From an uncultured Flavobacteriales bacterium (lineage in GTDB: Bacteria > Bacteroidota > Bacteroidia > Flavobacteriales_D > Sanyastnellaceae): a DNA stretch of 43,672 bases. Location: positions 1-43,672 of the forward strand of contig CALKGK010000066.1 of NCBI GenBank assembly GCA_938085105.1, given 5' to 3'. The translations under genes were made by a program, and so were the position numbers. Shown piece by piece: positions 26,920 to 35,060 of the stretch (positions are counted from its first letter, which is position 1; the number at the start of each line of letters is the position of its first letter). The notes beneath the pieces are model-generated. The model made no database searches. It worked only from the letters and a program-made list of their open reading frames with translations, and was not told where the DNA came from.

Positions 26920-27177
26920 TTATTTGTCGATGGAACCCACTACTCGCTTCATGAAAGCGTTCATGGCTTCCTTTTTCGGAGTACCGTTCGCGATTTCCTT
27001 GTTGACTTCAATAGCACCGTACATGTTGGAAAGGAGCTCTCCAATCACATCAAGTTCTTCGTCTTTCAAGGATTCCAATTCCGTGAGGTGCTCGAGCACA
27101 TCGATGGCTTCTACTAAGTAGTCTTCATCGGTTTTCTCAAGGAATTCGTGCAAGTGTTTAATTACTGGTAACCTCAT
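26920..27177 (-). CDS. DUF6952 family protein
   Basis: An 85-residue, all-helical, acidic protein (MRLPVIKHLHEFLEKTDEDYLVEAIDVLEHLTELESLKDEELDVIGELLSNMYGAIEV). It matches the Bacteroidota family I know as DUF6952, recognisable from LPVIKHL at the start, the SLKDEELDVIGEL..NMYGA core and the VVGSIDK end. No cysteine is present, so it is not itself a redox carrier. Its ATG lies 20 nt inside the end of the thioredoxin gene, making cotranslation likely. The peroxiredoxin-thioredoxin-DUF6952 order suggests an accessory role in peroxide defence, which is inference from context only. Confidence 0.8.
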   Translation of the reverse strand: MRLPVIKHLHEFLEKTDEDYLVEAIDVLEHLTELESLKDEELDVIGELLSNMYGAIEVNKEIANGTPKKEAMNAFMKRVVGSIDK

Positions 27178-27472
27178 CGATAAAAGATTTCAAGACCTCC
27201 GTCTTATTGGTTTGAATTTGCTTAGCGAGTTCTCCTCCGCTGAATGCAGCGAAAGTGGGAAGGTTATCTACATTTGCGAGCTGACGAGCGTTTGGGAACT
27301 TCTCGGCATCCACAATGAGGAAGGTAACGTCTTCATGCTCACTGGCCATTTTTTTAAATTTTGGCTTCATAATTCTACAGTTTCCACACCAGCCGGCGCT
27401 ATACTGTACAACTACTTTTGCATTTTCTTGAACCAATTGGTCCAAGTTGTCTTGTTCTAGTTCTTTCAACAT
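27158..27472 (-). CDS. Thioredoxin-family protein with CGNC active site
   Basis: A 104-residue cytosolic thioredoxin fold. The active site reads SAGWCGNCRIMKPKF, with redox cysteines C29 and C32 and asparagine where classical thioredoxin has proline (CGPC). The cis-proline loop appears as VDNLPTFAAFSGGE, and the second strand as VTFLIVDAEKFPNARQLANV. The CGNC variation should alter the redox potential. The gene lies 13 nt downstream of the peroxiredoxin gene, so the most direct role is reducing that peroxiredoxin; this is inferred from the operon. Confidence 0.9.
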   Translation of the reverse strand: MLKELEQDNLDQLVQENAKVVVQYSAGWCGNCRIMKPKFKKMASEHEDVTFLIVDAEKFPNARQLANVDNLPTFAAFSGGELAKQIQTNKTEVLKSFIDEVTSN

Positions 27473-27485
27473 AACTTTCTGTTTT

Positions 27486-28121
27486 TTAGTGTGATGCCAA
27501 GTAGCTCGCTACTCCATCGCGGTTGGCAGACATTGCGTCTTTGCCTTCTTCCCAGTTTGCTGGACAAACCTCACCGTTTTTCTGAACGTGAGTGTAAGCA
27601 TCGATCAAACGGATGAATTCATTTACGTTACGACCCAAAGGCATGTGGTTTACTCCTTCGTGGAATACGGTTCCTTCCTCATCAATCAAGTAGGTTGCGC
27701 GGTAGGTTACGTAGTCTCCAGTGATGATATCTGCATTGAGTTCTTCGTTGTATTCAACAGCGCTCACGTCCAAGATATTCAAAATGGAAGCCAAGTTGCG
27801 GTTGCTATCAGCAATCAAGTTATAGGTAACTCCTTCGATACCACCGTTGTCTTTTGGCGTATTCAACCAAGCAAAGTGAACCTCAGCAGTGTCGCAAGAA
27901 GCGCCAATGACCATGGTGTTTCTCTTTTCGAATTCAGCCAAAGCAGCTTGAAAAGCGTGCAATTCTGTTGGACAAACAAAGGTGAAATCCTTTGGGTACC
28001 AGAAAAGCAATACTTTCTTTTTGTTCTTTACTGCTTCTTCGAGAACGTTGATCTTAATGGTATCTCCCATTTCGTTCATGGCAGCTACTTCTAAGTTAGG
28101 GAATTTCTTTCCTGTGTACAT
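27486..28121 (-). CDS. Typical 2-Cys peroxiredoxin (AhpC/Prx1 type)
   Basis: A 211-residue cytosolic peroxidase reducing hydrogen peroxide and organic hydroperoxides. The peroxidatic cysteine is C50 in PKDFTFVCPTEL and the resolving cysteine is C186 in NGEVCPANW, the arrangement of typical 2-Cys enzymes that form decamers. The conserved arginine lies in VTYRATYLIDEEG. The C-terminal extension (EEGKDAMSANRDGVASYLASH) is somewhat longer than in E. coli AhpC. No AhpF is encoded nearby; the adjacent thioredoxin probably regenerates the enzyme. It diverges from oxyR across a 108-nt gap with a -7 element for each side. Confidence 0.95.
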   Translation of the reverse strand: MYTGKKFPNLEVAAMNEMGDTIKINVLEEAVKNKKKVLLFWYPKDFTFVCPTELHAFQAALAEFEKRNTMVIGASCDTAEVHFAWLNTPKDNGGIEGVTYNLIADSNRNLASILNILDVSAVEYNEELNADIITGDYVTYRATYLIDEEGTVFHEGVNHMPLGRNVNEFIRLIDAYTHVQKNGEVCPANWEEGKDAMSANRDGVASYLASH

Positions 28122-28159
28122 GTGCTTTTTTTTTGCGTGTTTAACTTACAATGATGACA

Positions 28160-28167
28160 CAAAATTA
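28160..28167 (-). promoter_or_regulatory. Candidate -7 promoter element for the peroxiredoxin operon
   Basis: On the minus strand TAATTTTG is an exact TAnnTTTG match, 38 nt before the peroxiredoxin ATG. No TTTG at the standard distance is seen, as expected if an activator such as OxyR replaces the -33 contact. Confidence 0.5.
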
Positions 28168-28203
28168 AAGGACTTGTTTCATCGAACCTAATTATACTAT
28201 TTA

Positions 28204-28211
28204 TACCTTTG
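28204..28211 (+). promoter_or_regulatory. Candidate -7 promoter element for oxyR
   Basis: TACCTTTG matches TAnnTTTG exactly and lies 18 nt before the ATG at 28230. The TTG at 28209 falls inside this element, which argues against that codon as the oxyR start. Confidence 0.5.
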
Positions 28212-28229
28212 TTAGACAATGTCTATGAG

Positions 28230-29168
28230 ATGAACCTAAATCAATTGAAATATGTTATGGCCGTGCATGAGCACCGTCATTTTGGTAGAGCTGCAGAGCA
28301 TTGCGACGTCACCCAAGCCACCTTGAGCGCCATGATTAAAAAACTCGAAGCCGAGTTGGGAGTGGTTTTGTTTGACCGAGACAAGCAGCCTACCATCATT
28401 ACCGAGCACGGCTTGAAGGTGGTGAAAATCGCGAAAGAAATGCTGATGAAGCAACAGGAGCTTCTCGACATCAATGGACAGGAACACCCTGTATTGAGAG
28501 GAAAATTAAAAATCGGAGTTATTCCCACCGTGGCCAATGCCCTATTGCCCTTGATTTTGCCCTCTTTGTTAGAGAACTATCCCGATTTGGAGCTCAGCAT
28601 TGCCGAAATCACCACAGAGGAAATCATCCATCGCTTGAAGGAAGACCGCATCGACCTTGGTATTCTGGCGACTCCTTTGGAAGAGGAAGAATTGGAGGAG
28701 AACATCCTCTATTACGAAACCATGATGGTTTACGGAGTAAAGGACCCAAAGAAGAAATTCATCGCCCCGAAAGATCTGTACGATGAAAAAGTTTGGCTTT
28801 TGGAAGAAGGCAATTGTTTTCGGAACCAAAGCATGACCATTTGTAACATTCAAGAGAAGAGCAACGTTCCCCAAAACCTGCATTTTGAAGGAAGTTCTTT
28901 TGATACTCTTCTCAATTTGAGCGATCATTTTGGAGGAATCACCTTGGTTCCTGAGCTTTACCATCAGCTGATGCCAGAAAACAAACAAGCACAAACTCGG
29001 ATGTTCAACGCTCCGTATCCCGTGCGTGAAATCAGTGCTGTTTTCTATCGCCCCTTCGCTAAAAAAACCAGCATTGACCTCCTTTCAGCGCACATTCAAA
29101 GCATCATCACTCCTCACCTATTGAGTGCGAAACTTCCGAAGAAAGACCTCTCCATTATCGGGATTTAA
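28230..29168 (+). CDS. oxyR: OxyR-type LysR regulator
   Basis: A 312-residue transcription factor. Residues 1-60 form the LysR winged helix-turn-helix (MNLNQLKYVMAVHEHRHFGRAAEHCDVTQATLSAMIKKLEAELG), followed by a linker helix and a periplasmic-binding-protein-like sensor domain. The peroxide-sensing cysteines are C196 and C205 in LLEEGNCFRNQSMTIC, at the same nine-residue spacing as C199 and C208 of E. coli OxyR, so the regulator should sense H2O2 through a disulphide. The FGGITLVPELY and FYRP segments near the end are also OxyR-like. It diverges from the peroxiredoxin operon, its expected target. Confidence 0.92.
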   Translation: MNLNQLKYVMAVHEHRHFGRAAEHCDVTQATLSAMIKKLEAELGVVLFDRDKQPTIITEHGLKVVKIAKEMLMKQQELLDINGQEHPVLRGKLKIGVIPTVANALLPLILPSLLENYPDLELSIAEITTEEIIHRLKEDRIDLGILATPLEEEELEENILYYETMMVYGVKDPKKKFIAPKDLYDEKVWLLEEGNCFRNQSMTICNIQEKSNVPQNLHFEGSSFDTLLNLSDHFGGITLVPELYHQLMPENKQAQTRMFNAPYPVREISAVFYRPFAKKTSIDLLSAHIQSIITPHLLSAKLPKKDLSIIGI

Positions 29169-29173
29169 CTTTG
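29166..29173 (+). promoter_or_regulatory. Candidate -7 element downstream of oxyR
   Basis: TAACTTTG matches TAnnTTTG and overlaps the oxyR stop codon. A second, one-mismatch copy, CATCTTTG, lies at 29221-29228, 8 nt before the ATG of the next gene. Either could drive the DUF2064 gene. Confidence 0.35.
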
Positions 29174-29236
29174 GGATGGTTTCAAAACAAATCTGTGAGA
29201 AATGCATCGAACAAATTGCCCATCTTTGGCATTGAA

Positions 29237-29929
29237 ATGAATCGAGCCTCTACAGCCATATTGTTCTTTAGCCGAAGCGTTGGTGCCGAAGCAAAAGCCA
29301 AGTCTTGGGTCAAATCAAAAAATGGCGCACAGCTCAATCGCAACATTTCGAAAGAACTGATTCAAAGCACTCTGGAAACACTCCAAAGTAGCGGGCTCGA
29401 AGTACATTATTTCGATGAAACCCTTCAACAAGGGCATTCCTTTGGAGAGCGGTTTTCGAATGCCTTTGCCGCTTTGTTTGATCTCGGTTACGAACGTGTA
29501 ATTGCCCTTGGGAACGACACCCTTGAACTTGAACAAATTCAATGGTCTGAGATCCTCACCGCTTTGGACGAGGGGAAAGCCGTTCTTGGTCCGAACAACC
29601 GCGGAGGTGCTTACCTGATTGCATTGAACCGAAATCAATTCAACAAATCTCAATTTGAGGCCCTCCCCTGGAAACAATCCAGCCTTTTTGAAGCCTTGAT
29701 GAGTGCTGCACCTTCCCAACACTTACTGGGAACTTGTCTTGACTTGAACCTTCTTTCAGATCTACTGGTCGCATATAAAACAGCGGATTTAAGGTCCTCT
29801 TTATTGTTCGTTTTGCAAGCCCTCTTTGGATCGAAATTGAAATCGCTCCAGGCTCGGGTTCCTTCGATGGAAAGTGACGCTAATGTGCGAATCAAAGTAC
29901 TTCGCGGTCCGCCAGCGCTCTGTGCTTAA
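29237..29929 (+). CDS. DUF2064 / TIGR04282-type glycosyltransferase-like protein
   Basis: A 230-residue protein. Its nucleotide-sugar-transferase-like core shows STAILFFSRSVGAEAKAKSW near the start, QQGHSFGERFSNAFAALFDLGYERVIALGNDTLEL in the middle (a G-D-D/N-S/T nucleotide-binding strand) and AVLGPNNRGGAYLIALNR, the counterpart of the family's VLGPA.DGG(Y/V)YL motif. Families of this type were named for co-occurrence with a selenodomain radical SAM protein, but the usual partner is not visible here. Substrate unknown. The frame is open 22 codons further upstream to 29171; the ATG at 29237 lines up with the family start. The last 60 residues are not clearly conserved. It ends 72 nt before the TonB-receptor gene. 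Confidence 0.75.
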   Translation: MNRASTAILFFSRSVGAEAKAKSWVKSKNGAQLNRNISKELIQSTLETLQSSGLEVHYFDETLQQGHSFGERFSNAFAALFDLGYERVIALGNDTLELEQIQWSEILTALDEGKAVLGPNNRGGAYLIALNRNQFNKSQFEALPWKQSSLFEALMSAAPSQHLLGTCLDLNLLSDLLVAYKTADLRSSLLFVLQALFGSKLKSLQARVPSMESDANVRIKVLRGPPALCA

Positions 29930-29966
29930 ACCACAAAACGACCTCAAAACCAAAACATTCAAACTC

Positions 29967-29988
29967 GAGTAGGGAAGACTTCCTACTC
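29967..29988 (+). promoter_or_regulatory. Perfect 7-bp dyad upstream of the TonB receptor gene, candidate operator
   Basis: GAGTAGG (29967-29973) and CCTACTC (29982-29988) are exact reverse complements around an 8-nt centre GAAGACTT. The second arm ends 1 nt before TATATTTC (29990-29997), a one-mismatch -7 element 4 nt before the ATG at 30002. No T run follows, so it is unlikely to be a terminator. The position, immediately upstream of the -7 box, suits a repressor-binding site. Confidence 0.5.
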
Positions 29989-30001
29989 CTATATTTCTTT
30001 C

Positions 30002-32992
30002 ATGAAACGCATCCTACTTGCCGTTATATCGGTACTATTCATGGGTTCTGCATTGGCCCAAGCCTCGCTTGAAATCTCCCTATTCAAAGCCAACAACGAA
30101 GCCATTCCCTTTTTAGGAATTCGAGTGAGTAACCCCTCCACCGGATACACTCTTGAAATCGCCAGTGATGAAAATGGCAAAGTTCAACTGCACGGACTAT
30201 CGACCTCGGGTCGCTATCGAGTGGAAGTGCTCCCAAGCGCCTTTTATCATCCCTTCACCCAAGAGAAAATCCAACTGATTTCGGGGCAAACCGTGAGCAT
30301 TGGCATCACCCTTCAGGAGAAAACGCAAAGCCTTGCTACTGCCGTTGTTGGGGGCGAAAATTACGTGAGCATCAACTCCATCAATGCGGAAGTGGCCTCT
30401 ACTTTGGACGCTCTTGAAATCGAAGCTCTGCCCATTGAAGGAAGGGACATTACCCGCGCTTTGTACCGTTTGCCTAACATTACTCAAGCCACCGGTTTTT
30501 ACCCTGAAGCACCCAACATCGCCATCAATGGAGCCAATCCGCTTTATACCAACTATCAAATTGATGGGATGGACAACAATGAAAATTTTCTTGGCGGACA
30601 GCGTTTCGCGATGCCTGTTGGATTCACTCAAAACATCACTGCACTCACCAACAACTTCAGTGCAGAGCACGGTTTGAGTTCCAATGGAATCATCAACATC
30701 ACCACAAAATCGGGGACCAATGAAAATACTGGAGAAGTGTTTTACATGAGCAGACCCGGCGCGGTGATTGATTCTCCTAGTGAGTTTGCCCTCCGAGATC
30801 TCTCTGGAAACCAAGTGAAAGATGGATTTCAACGGCACCAAGTAGGTTTTGGACTTGGAGGCGCCATCACCCAGAACAAAACTTTTTACTACCTCAATGT
30901 TGAGCACACGCTTGACCTTAAAGACAACCTCTTGAACGTACCTCAATTGGGCATCAATGAAACCGTTCGTGGACGCAATACCTTCACCTATCTCTCCGGA
31001 AAAATTGATCATCGATGGAGTGAGCGTTTTGAAAGTTCTTTGCGCGTGAATACCGGATTGTCCAGCATCGAGCGTCAAGGAGGCGGTTTGGAAGGTGGAG
31101 TGAACTTTCCTTCTGCGGGAAACACTCAAGCCAGAAATGCGGTTAACGTTGCGCTGAAGAACACCTTGAGAAGAACGAATTTCATTTACGAGAGCAACTT
31201 TTTTTACGGGCGGTTCCGATGGAATTACGCCACTCCAGAAGATGAAAACAGTCCGAATGTAAGTGTGCTGGACCCTCAAGGCTTGAACATGGCTGTATTG
31301 GGGCATCCGGGTTACGTTTTCGATGTAACGGAAAACACCCAAGTTGTTCAGCAGAAGCTCACTTTTTTGCGCGAAAACCACTGCATAAAGGCTGGGGCGC
31401 AAATCAAATCGTCCAGCTTTGAACTTTTTGGTGGTGGAAACCCCAACGGAAGCTATACCGTTCAGTTGAATGAAAATCAGCTCGCCTCTTTGCAGAACAA
31501 CAATCCCGGAACAGGGCTCCTCCCACAGGACCTTCCCTCCGATGTTGAGGTACTGAATTACAGTGTGGAATTGAGACCCAACTCATTTGAAGATCGGCAA
31601 AACATCTTCAGCATTTACTTGGAAGATCAATGGACCATTCATCCGCGCTTGAACGCCAACATCGGGCTTCGTTATGACTACGACAACCTTTCCAAAGGTG
31701 GAGGTGATGAAGGAGACATGAACAACATTGCACCGCGCTTGAGTTTGAATTACAGCATCAACGACAAGAGCAGCGTGCGTGTTGGATACGGAATGTATTA
31801 CGATAAAATCCTTTACGCCGTTCACAGCGATGCTTTGCAATTCAACTCCAACAGTGATGGCTACAAAGCGCAATTGAGCGCTTTGATTGAGCAAGGAATT
31901 CTTCCTGAAGACAGCAACCTTGAAGCCATCACTAATGAAGGAAATCTCAGTGCCAACGATCCAAACGCCGCCTATCTTGAAGGCCCGCTTGCTTCCGATC
32001 TTCAAAACCAAAGGGACCAGCTTTTTCAGAATGAACTGCGTATTCTTAACCCCAATGGCTATGAGAACCCATACAGTCATCAATTCATGCTTGGGTACCA
32101 GCGGAAAGTGGATGAGAAACTTTCTTTTTATGTTGACGTGATGCACAACCGTTCGTTCAATCTCTTCCGTTTGCGCAATCTCAATGCTCCTGAGGCCTAT
32201 TCCATCAACCCCGATGACGTTGTGGTGCAAAGTCAAGCCGATGCCGACGCGAGCAGGCCCGTGCCCATCTTTTCTGACAGCCAAGGCAACTTCACCATTC
32301 TTGGTGGAGATACACTTCGAGACATTGCACGAAATGTTGTCATGACCGAAAGTGCTGGTCGTTCGAACTACTACGCTTTGAACTTCACTCTTCAAAAAGA
32401 GCGCGGGGAAGACCCATACGCCTTCCGTCTAATGTACACCTTGTCTTACCTCGAAAACAACACGGAGGACATCAACTTTAGGGCAATGGACGGCAATGAT
32501 TTTGAAGCGGAATGGGGTCCTTCCATCAATGATAGAACCCACCTCATCAATGGACTCTTTTCTTATTTCCCTACGAAACGACTCAGCGTTCATTTGAGCG
32601 CGCTTTTGCAAAGTGGTCAGCCCATCAACCGCATTCCAGACGCCAGCATTTACGGCACCACCGATCTTAACGGAGATGGAAGAGCCTTTGGGGATGCCTA
32701 TGTTGGCAACAGCGACCGAGCGCCAGGGGAAGAGCGAAACAGCGATCGTTTGCCTTGGTCCAACACCTTTGACCTGAACCTCTTCTACACCATTCCTTTC
32801 GGGGAAAAATCGAAAATGGAGTTTGGCGCTTATGTGTTCAACCTTTTCAATGCTGAAAACTTGAGCGGCTATTCGAACAACGCCACTCAGAGCAATCAAA
32901 TCCAAGTTGGTCCGGCAAGCTCAGGTGTATTTGTACAACGAAATGCAGCACCTCCAAGACAGTTTCAATTCTCTGCAAGATTCCTCTTCTAA
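30002..32992 (+). CDS. TonB-dependent outer-membrane receptor
   Basis: A 996-residue outer-membrane receptor with signal peptide MKRILLAVISVLFMGSALAQ. Residues 22-105 form a carboxypeptidase-regulatory-like beta sandwich (LGIRVSNPSTGYTLEIASDENGKVQLHGL). A plug domain follows at about 125-235, including IEGRDITRALYRLPNITQATGFYPEAPNIAINGANPLYTNYQIDGMD and NNFSAEHGLSSNGIINITTKSGTNENTGEVFY. The rest is a 22-stranded-type barrel ending in the aromatic C-terminal strand PPRQFQFSARFLF. It imports a ligand using TonB energy. The absence of a SusD-like partner argues against a glycan utilisation locus. The stop and the next ATG share one nucleotide (TAATG), so receptor and ABC transporter genes are one operon. 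Candidate operator at 29967-29988. Confidence 0.9.
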   Translation: MKRILLAVISVLFMGSALAQASLEISLFKANNEAIPFLGIRVSNPSTGYTLEIASDENGKVQLHGLSTSGRYRVEVLPSAFYHPFTQEKIQLISGQTVSIGITLQEKTQSLATAVVGGENYVSINSINAEVASTLDALEIEALPIEGRDITRALYRLPNITQATGFYPEAPNIAINGANPLYTNYQIDGMDNNENFLGGQRFAMPVGFTQNITALTNNFSAEHGLSSNGIINITTKSGTNENTGEVFYMSRPGAVIDSPSEFALRDLSGNQVKDGFQRHQVGFGLGGAITQNKTFYYLNVEHTLDLKDNLLNVPQLGINETVRGRNTFTYLSGKIDHRWSERFESSLRVNTGLSSIERQGGGLEGGVNFPSAGNTQARNAVNVALKNTLRRTNFIYESNFFYGRFRWNYATPEDENSPNVSVLDPQGLNMAVLGHPGYVFDVTENTQVVQQKLTFLRENHCIKAGAQIKSSSFELFGGGNPNGSYTVQLNENQLASLQNNNPGTGLLPQDLPSDVEVLNYSVELRPNSFEDRQNIFSIYLEDQWTIHPRLNANIGLRYDYDNLSKGGGDEGDMNNIAPRLSLNYSINDKSSVRVGYGMYYDKILYAVHSDALQFNSNSDGYKAQLSALIEQGILPEDSNLEAITNEGNLSANDPNAAYLEGPLASDLQNQRDQLFQNELRILNPNGYENPYSHQFMLGYQRKVDEKLSFYVDVMHNRSFNLFRLRNLNAPEAYSINPDDVVVQSQADADASRPVPIFSDSQGNFTILGGDTLRDIARNVVMTESAGRSNYYALNFTLQKERGEDPYAFRLMYTLSYLENNTEDINFRAMDGNDFEAEWGPSINDRTHLINGLFSYFPTKRLSVHLSALLQSGQPINRIPDASIYGTTDLNGDGRAFGDAYVGNSDRAPGEERNSDRLPWSNTFDLNLFYTIPFGEKSKMEFGAYVFNLFNAENLSGYSNNATQSNQIQVGPASSGVFVQRNAAPPRQFQFSARFLF

Positions 32993-34215
32993 TGAAAAAC
33001 ACATCATTTTATCCCCTACTTTTCATTTTTAGCGCCTTGCTTCTTCTGGGCTGTTCAAACCCTCCAAAAACCCCAGCTGCAGTGGAGTACCAAAATTGGG
33101 AAGAACAAGTTTCCGCTGTTCAAGGAGAGCAGCTTACTTTGATGATGTGGCCAGGAGATCCGCTCATCAACCAATACATGCAGAATTACGTTCAGCCTGA
33201 AGTAAAGCAGCGATTTGGAATTGAATTGGAGATTGTACCAGGGCAAGGAAACCAAATTGTGAGCACTTTGATGACCGAGTTGGAAGCAAGCAAACAGGAA
33301 AGCGAAGTGGATGTGGTTTGGATCAACGGGGAAACCTTCTATCAACTTCGTCAGATCAAAGCCCTTTACGGACCATTTTCCAAAGACCTTCCTCATTCAA
33401 AATGGGTCCATTGGGAGAGTCCGTTCATTGGAACCGATTTTCAACAAGCAGTAGAAGGCTATGAGTGTCCGTGGGGAAATGTGCAAATGACCCTCATTTA
33501 CGATAGCGCTCGCGTTCAGGAAGTTCCCATGGACCTCTCCGCATTGAGTGCTTGGGTGAAGGATCATCCTGGCAAGTTCACCCTTGGAAACAACTTCACG
33601 GGCATGACCCTCCTCAAAGCTTGGCTCATTGATTTTGCGGGTGGTGGTGATGCATTGAACGGTCCTTTTGATGACGCGAAATACAAAGCTGCCAGCCGGC
33701 TGTTGTGGAAGTACATCAATGAAAACAAAGCCTACTTTTGGAACGAAGGGAAGAGCTTTCCCAACGACCTTGCCGAGCAGCACCGCTTGTTTGCCAATGG
33801 GGAGCTTGATTTCACCCTGAGCAATAACGACAGCGAGGTAGATAACAAGATTGCTCAAGGCCTATTTCCAGCAAGTGCTCGTGCTTATGTTCCCAATTAT
33901 GGAAGCATCCAGAATTCACACTACATGGGCATTACTGCATTGAGTGCGAAAAAAGCAGCAGCGGAAGTCTTCATCAATTTTCTCATCTCCCCAGAAGCGC
34001 AACTGAAGAAAATGAACCCCACCGTATGGGGCGATGGAACCGTGCTGAACACAGAGCTCTTGCCCAATGAATGGAAGCAACAATTTGAAAACATTCCGGG
34101 AAGAAAGCACGCTCCGCAGCGGAAAGAAATTCAGCAAAAAGCCCTCATGGAGCCGGACCCTGAATACATGATTCGTTTGTTTGAAGATTTTAGAACACAA
34201 GTGATTGAAAGGTGA
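32992..34215 (+). CDS. ABC transporter substrate-binding lipoprotein, YnjB-like
   Basis: A 407-residue lipoprotein (signal YPLLFIFSALLLLGC, lipidated cysteine near residue 21). The fold is that of a periplasmic binding protein of the ferric/thiamine/polyamine superfamily. The run DVVWINGETFYQLRQIKALYGPFSKDLPHSKWV and the EGYECPWGNVQMTLIYDSARV segment resemble E. coli YnjB (VDLVWINGENF..L....LLYGPF and SPWG..Q..FIYDSA) by memory. YnjB's ligand is unknown, so the ligand here cannot be named. It likely receives the ligand from the outer-membrane receptor upstream and passes it to the permeases downstream; its stop overlaps the first permease start (GTGA). Confidence 0.85.
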   Translation: MKNTSFYPLLFIFSALLLLGCSNPPKTPAAVEYQNWEEQVSAVQGEQLTLMMWPGDPLINQYMQNYVQPEVKQRFGIELEIVPGQGNQIVSTLMTELEASKQESEVDVVWINGETFYQLRQIKALYGPFSKDLPHSKWVHWESPFIGTDFQQAVEGYECPWGNVQMTLIYDSARVQEVPMDLSALSAWVKDHPGKFTLGNNFTGMTLLKAWLIDFAGGGDALNGPFDDAKYKAASRLLWKYINENKAYFWNEGKSFPNDLAEQHRLFANGELDFTLSNNDSEVDNKIAQGLFPASARAYVPNYGSIQNSHYMGITALSAKKAAAEVFINFLISPEAQLKKMNPTVWGDGTVLNTELLPNEWKQQFENIPGRKHAPQRKEIQQKALMEPDPEYMIRLFEDFRTQVIER

Positions 34216-35060
34216 TCAGAGGGAAGACGAACATATTTTTGTTTTCGTTCTTGGTGGTTTCCTTGCTGCCGTTGGCGCTTGGTTTAGTGTATTCTTTGGG
34301 CTATAGTTTTGGTCTGTTTGGCCTGATGAACGATGGCTTTACCCTAGAACATTGGCAAAAGCTAAGTTCGTCTAAAGATGCTTGGAGCAGCCTCATCTAC
34401 ACCCTCACACTTTCTTTGGTTTCCGTGGTATTATTGGTGGTGCTTGCTGCATTTTCGGCTAAAATGTTGCTTGAGAAGTCATCCAAAAAAGGGGTGCTCC
34501 CGCTGCTCATCGTTCCGCTTTTGTTCGCGCCCATTGTGGCGGGTTTTGCGTGGTATTATTTGTTGAGTCCAGCCGGAATACTGAGCCGACTAGCACATTC
34601 CATCGGACTTATTTCGGGTCTAGAGAGCTTCCCCCGATTGGTGAATGACGATTGGAGCATTGGGATCATTGTGGTGCACCTGTTTTTGGTTTTGCCCTTG
34701 TTTACGCTTCTCTTCATCGCTCAAGCAAAAGCCATGCGACTGAAGGAAATGGATGCGCTGGCTCGCAACTTTGGTGGGAACGCCTACAAGCGGTTCTTCC
34801 AACTCTGGGTTCCCGCTTTGGTTCACCGTTCGAAACTGCTCATTGCGCTTTATGCCATCTTCTTCATGGGAAGTTATGAAGTGCCCCTGATCTTGGGAAA
34901 AAGTAGTCCGCGCACTTTAAGCATCTTCATCACTGAAAAGCTCACCAAGTTTCAGCTCAGCGACGTTCCTTTGGGGCATTGTATGGCTATGGTTTACAGC
35001 TTTGGAATTTTGTTGTTGCTACAGCTTTTTCTTCGAAACGTTCAAAGCCTTCGCCCATGA
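34212..35060 (+). CDS. ABC transporter permease, first half
   Basis: A 282-residue inner-membrane permease starting at GTG within the overlap with the preceding stop. About six membrane helices are visible (IFLFSFLVVSLLPLALGLVY, LIYTLTLSLVSVVLLVVLAAF, VLPLLIVPLLFAPIVAGFAWYYL, IGIIVVHLFLVLPLFTLLFIA, LLIALYAIFFMGSYEVPLIL, MVYSFGILLLLQLFL). The EAA-type cytoplasmic loop contacting the ATPase appears as AMRLKEMDALARNFGGNAYKRFFQLWVPAL. In E. coli YnjC the two permease halves are fused; here they are two separate genes. Confidence 0.88.
   Translation: MIRGKTNIFLFSFLVVSLLPLALGLVYSLGYSFGLFGLMNDGFTLEHWQKLSSSKDAWSSLIYTLTLSLVSVVLLVVLAAFSAKMLLEKSSKKGVLPLLIVPLLFAPIVAGFAWYYLLSPAGILSRLAHSIGLISGLESFPRLVNDDWSIGIIVVHLFLVLPLFTLLFIAQAKAMRLKEMDALARNFGGNAYKRFFQLWVPALVHRSKLLIALYAIFFMGSYEVPLILGKSSPRTLSIFITEKLTKFQLSDVPLGHCMAMVYSFGILLLLQLFLRNVQSLRP

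Noticed and set aside
28209-28229. TTG at 28209 as the oxyR start
   Set aside because: It overlaps an exact -7 promoter element, and the ATG at 28230 gives the standard LysR N-terminus.
29967-29988. The dyad before the receptor gene as a terminator of the DUF2064 gene
   Set aside because: There is no T run after the second arm, and the dyad sits against a -7-like element.
29930-30001. Thiamine or cobalamin riboswitch ahead of the receptor-transporter operon
   Set aside because: Only 72 nt separate the genes and no thi-box or B12-box core is present.
30197-31402. Long minus-strand frame of 401 codons inside the TonB receptor gene
   Set aside because: It lies wholly antisense to a clearly coding receptor, reads as low-quality protein without recognisable domains, and has no promoter or operon context. 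Others of the kind, for example 31583-32395 minus, are treated the same way.
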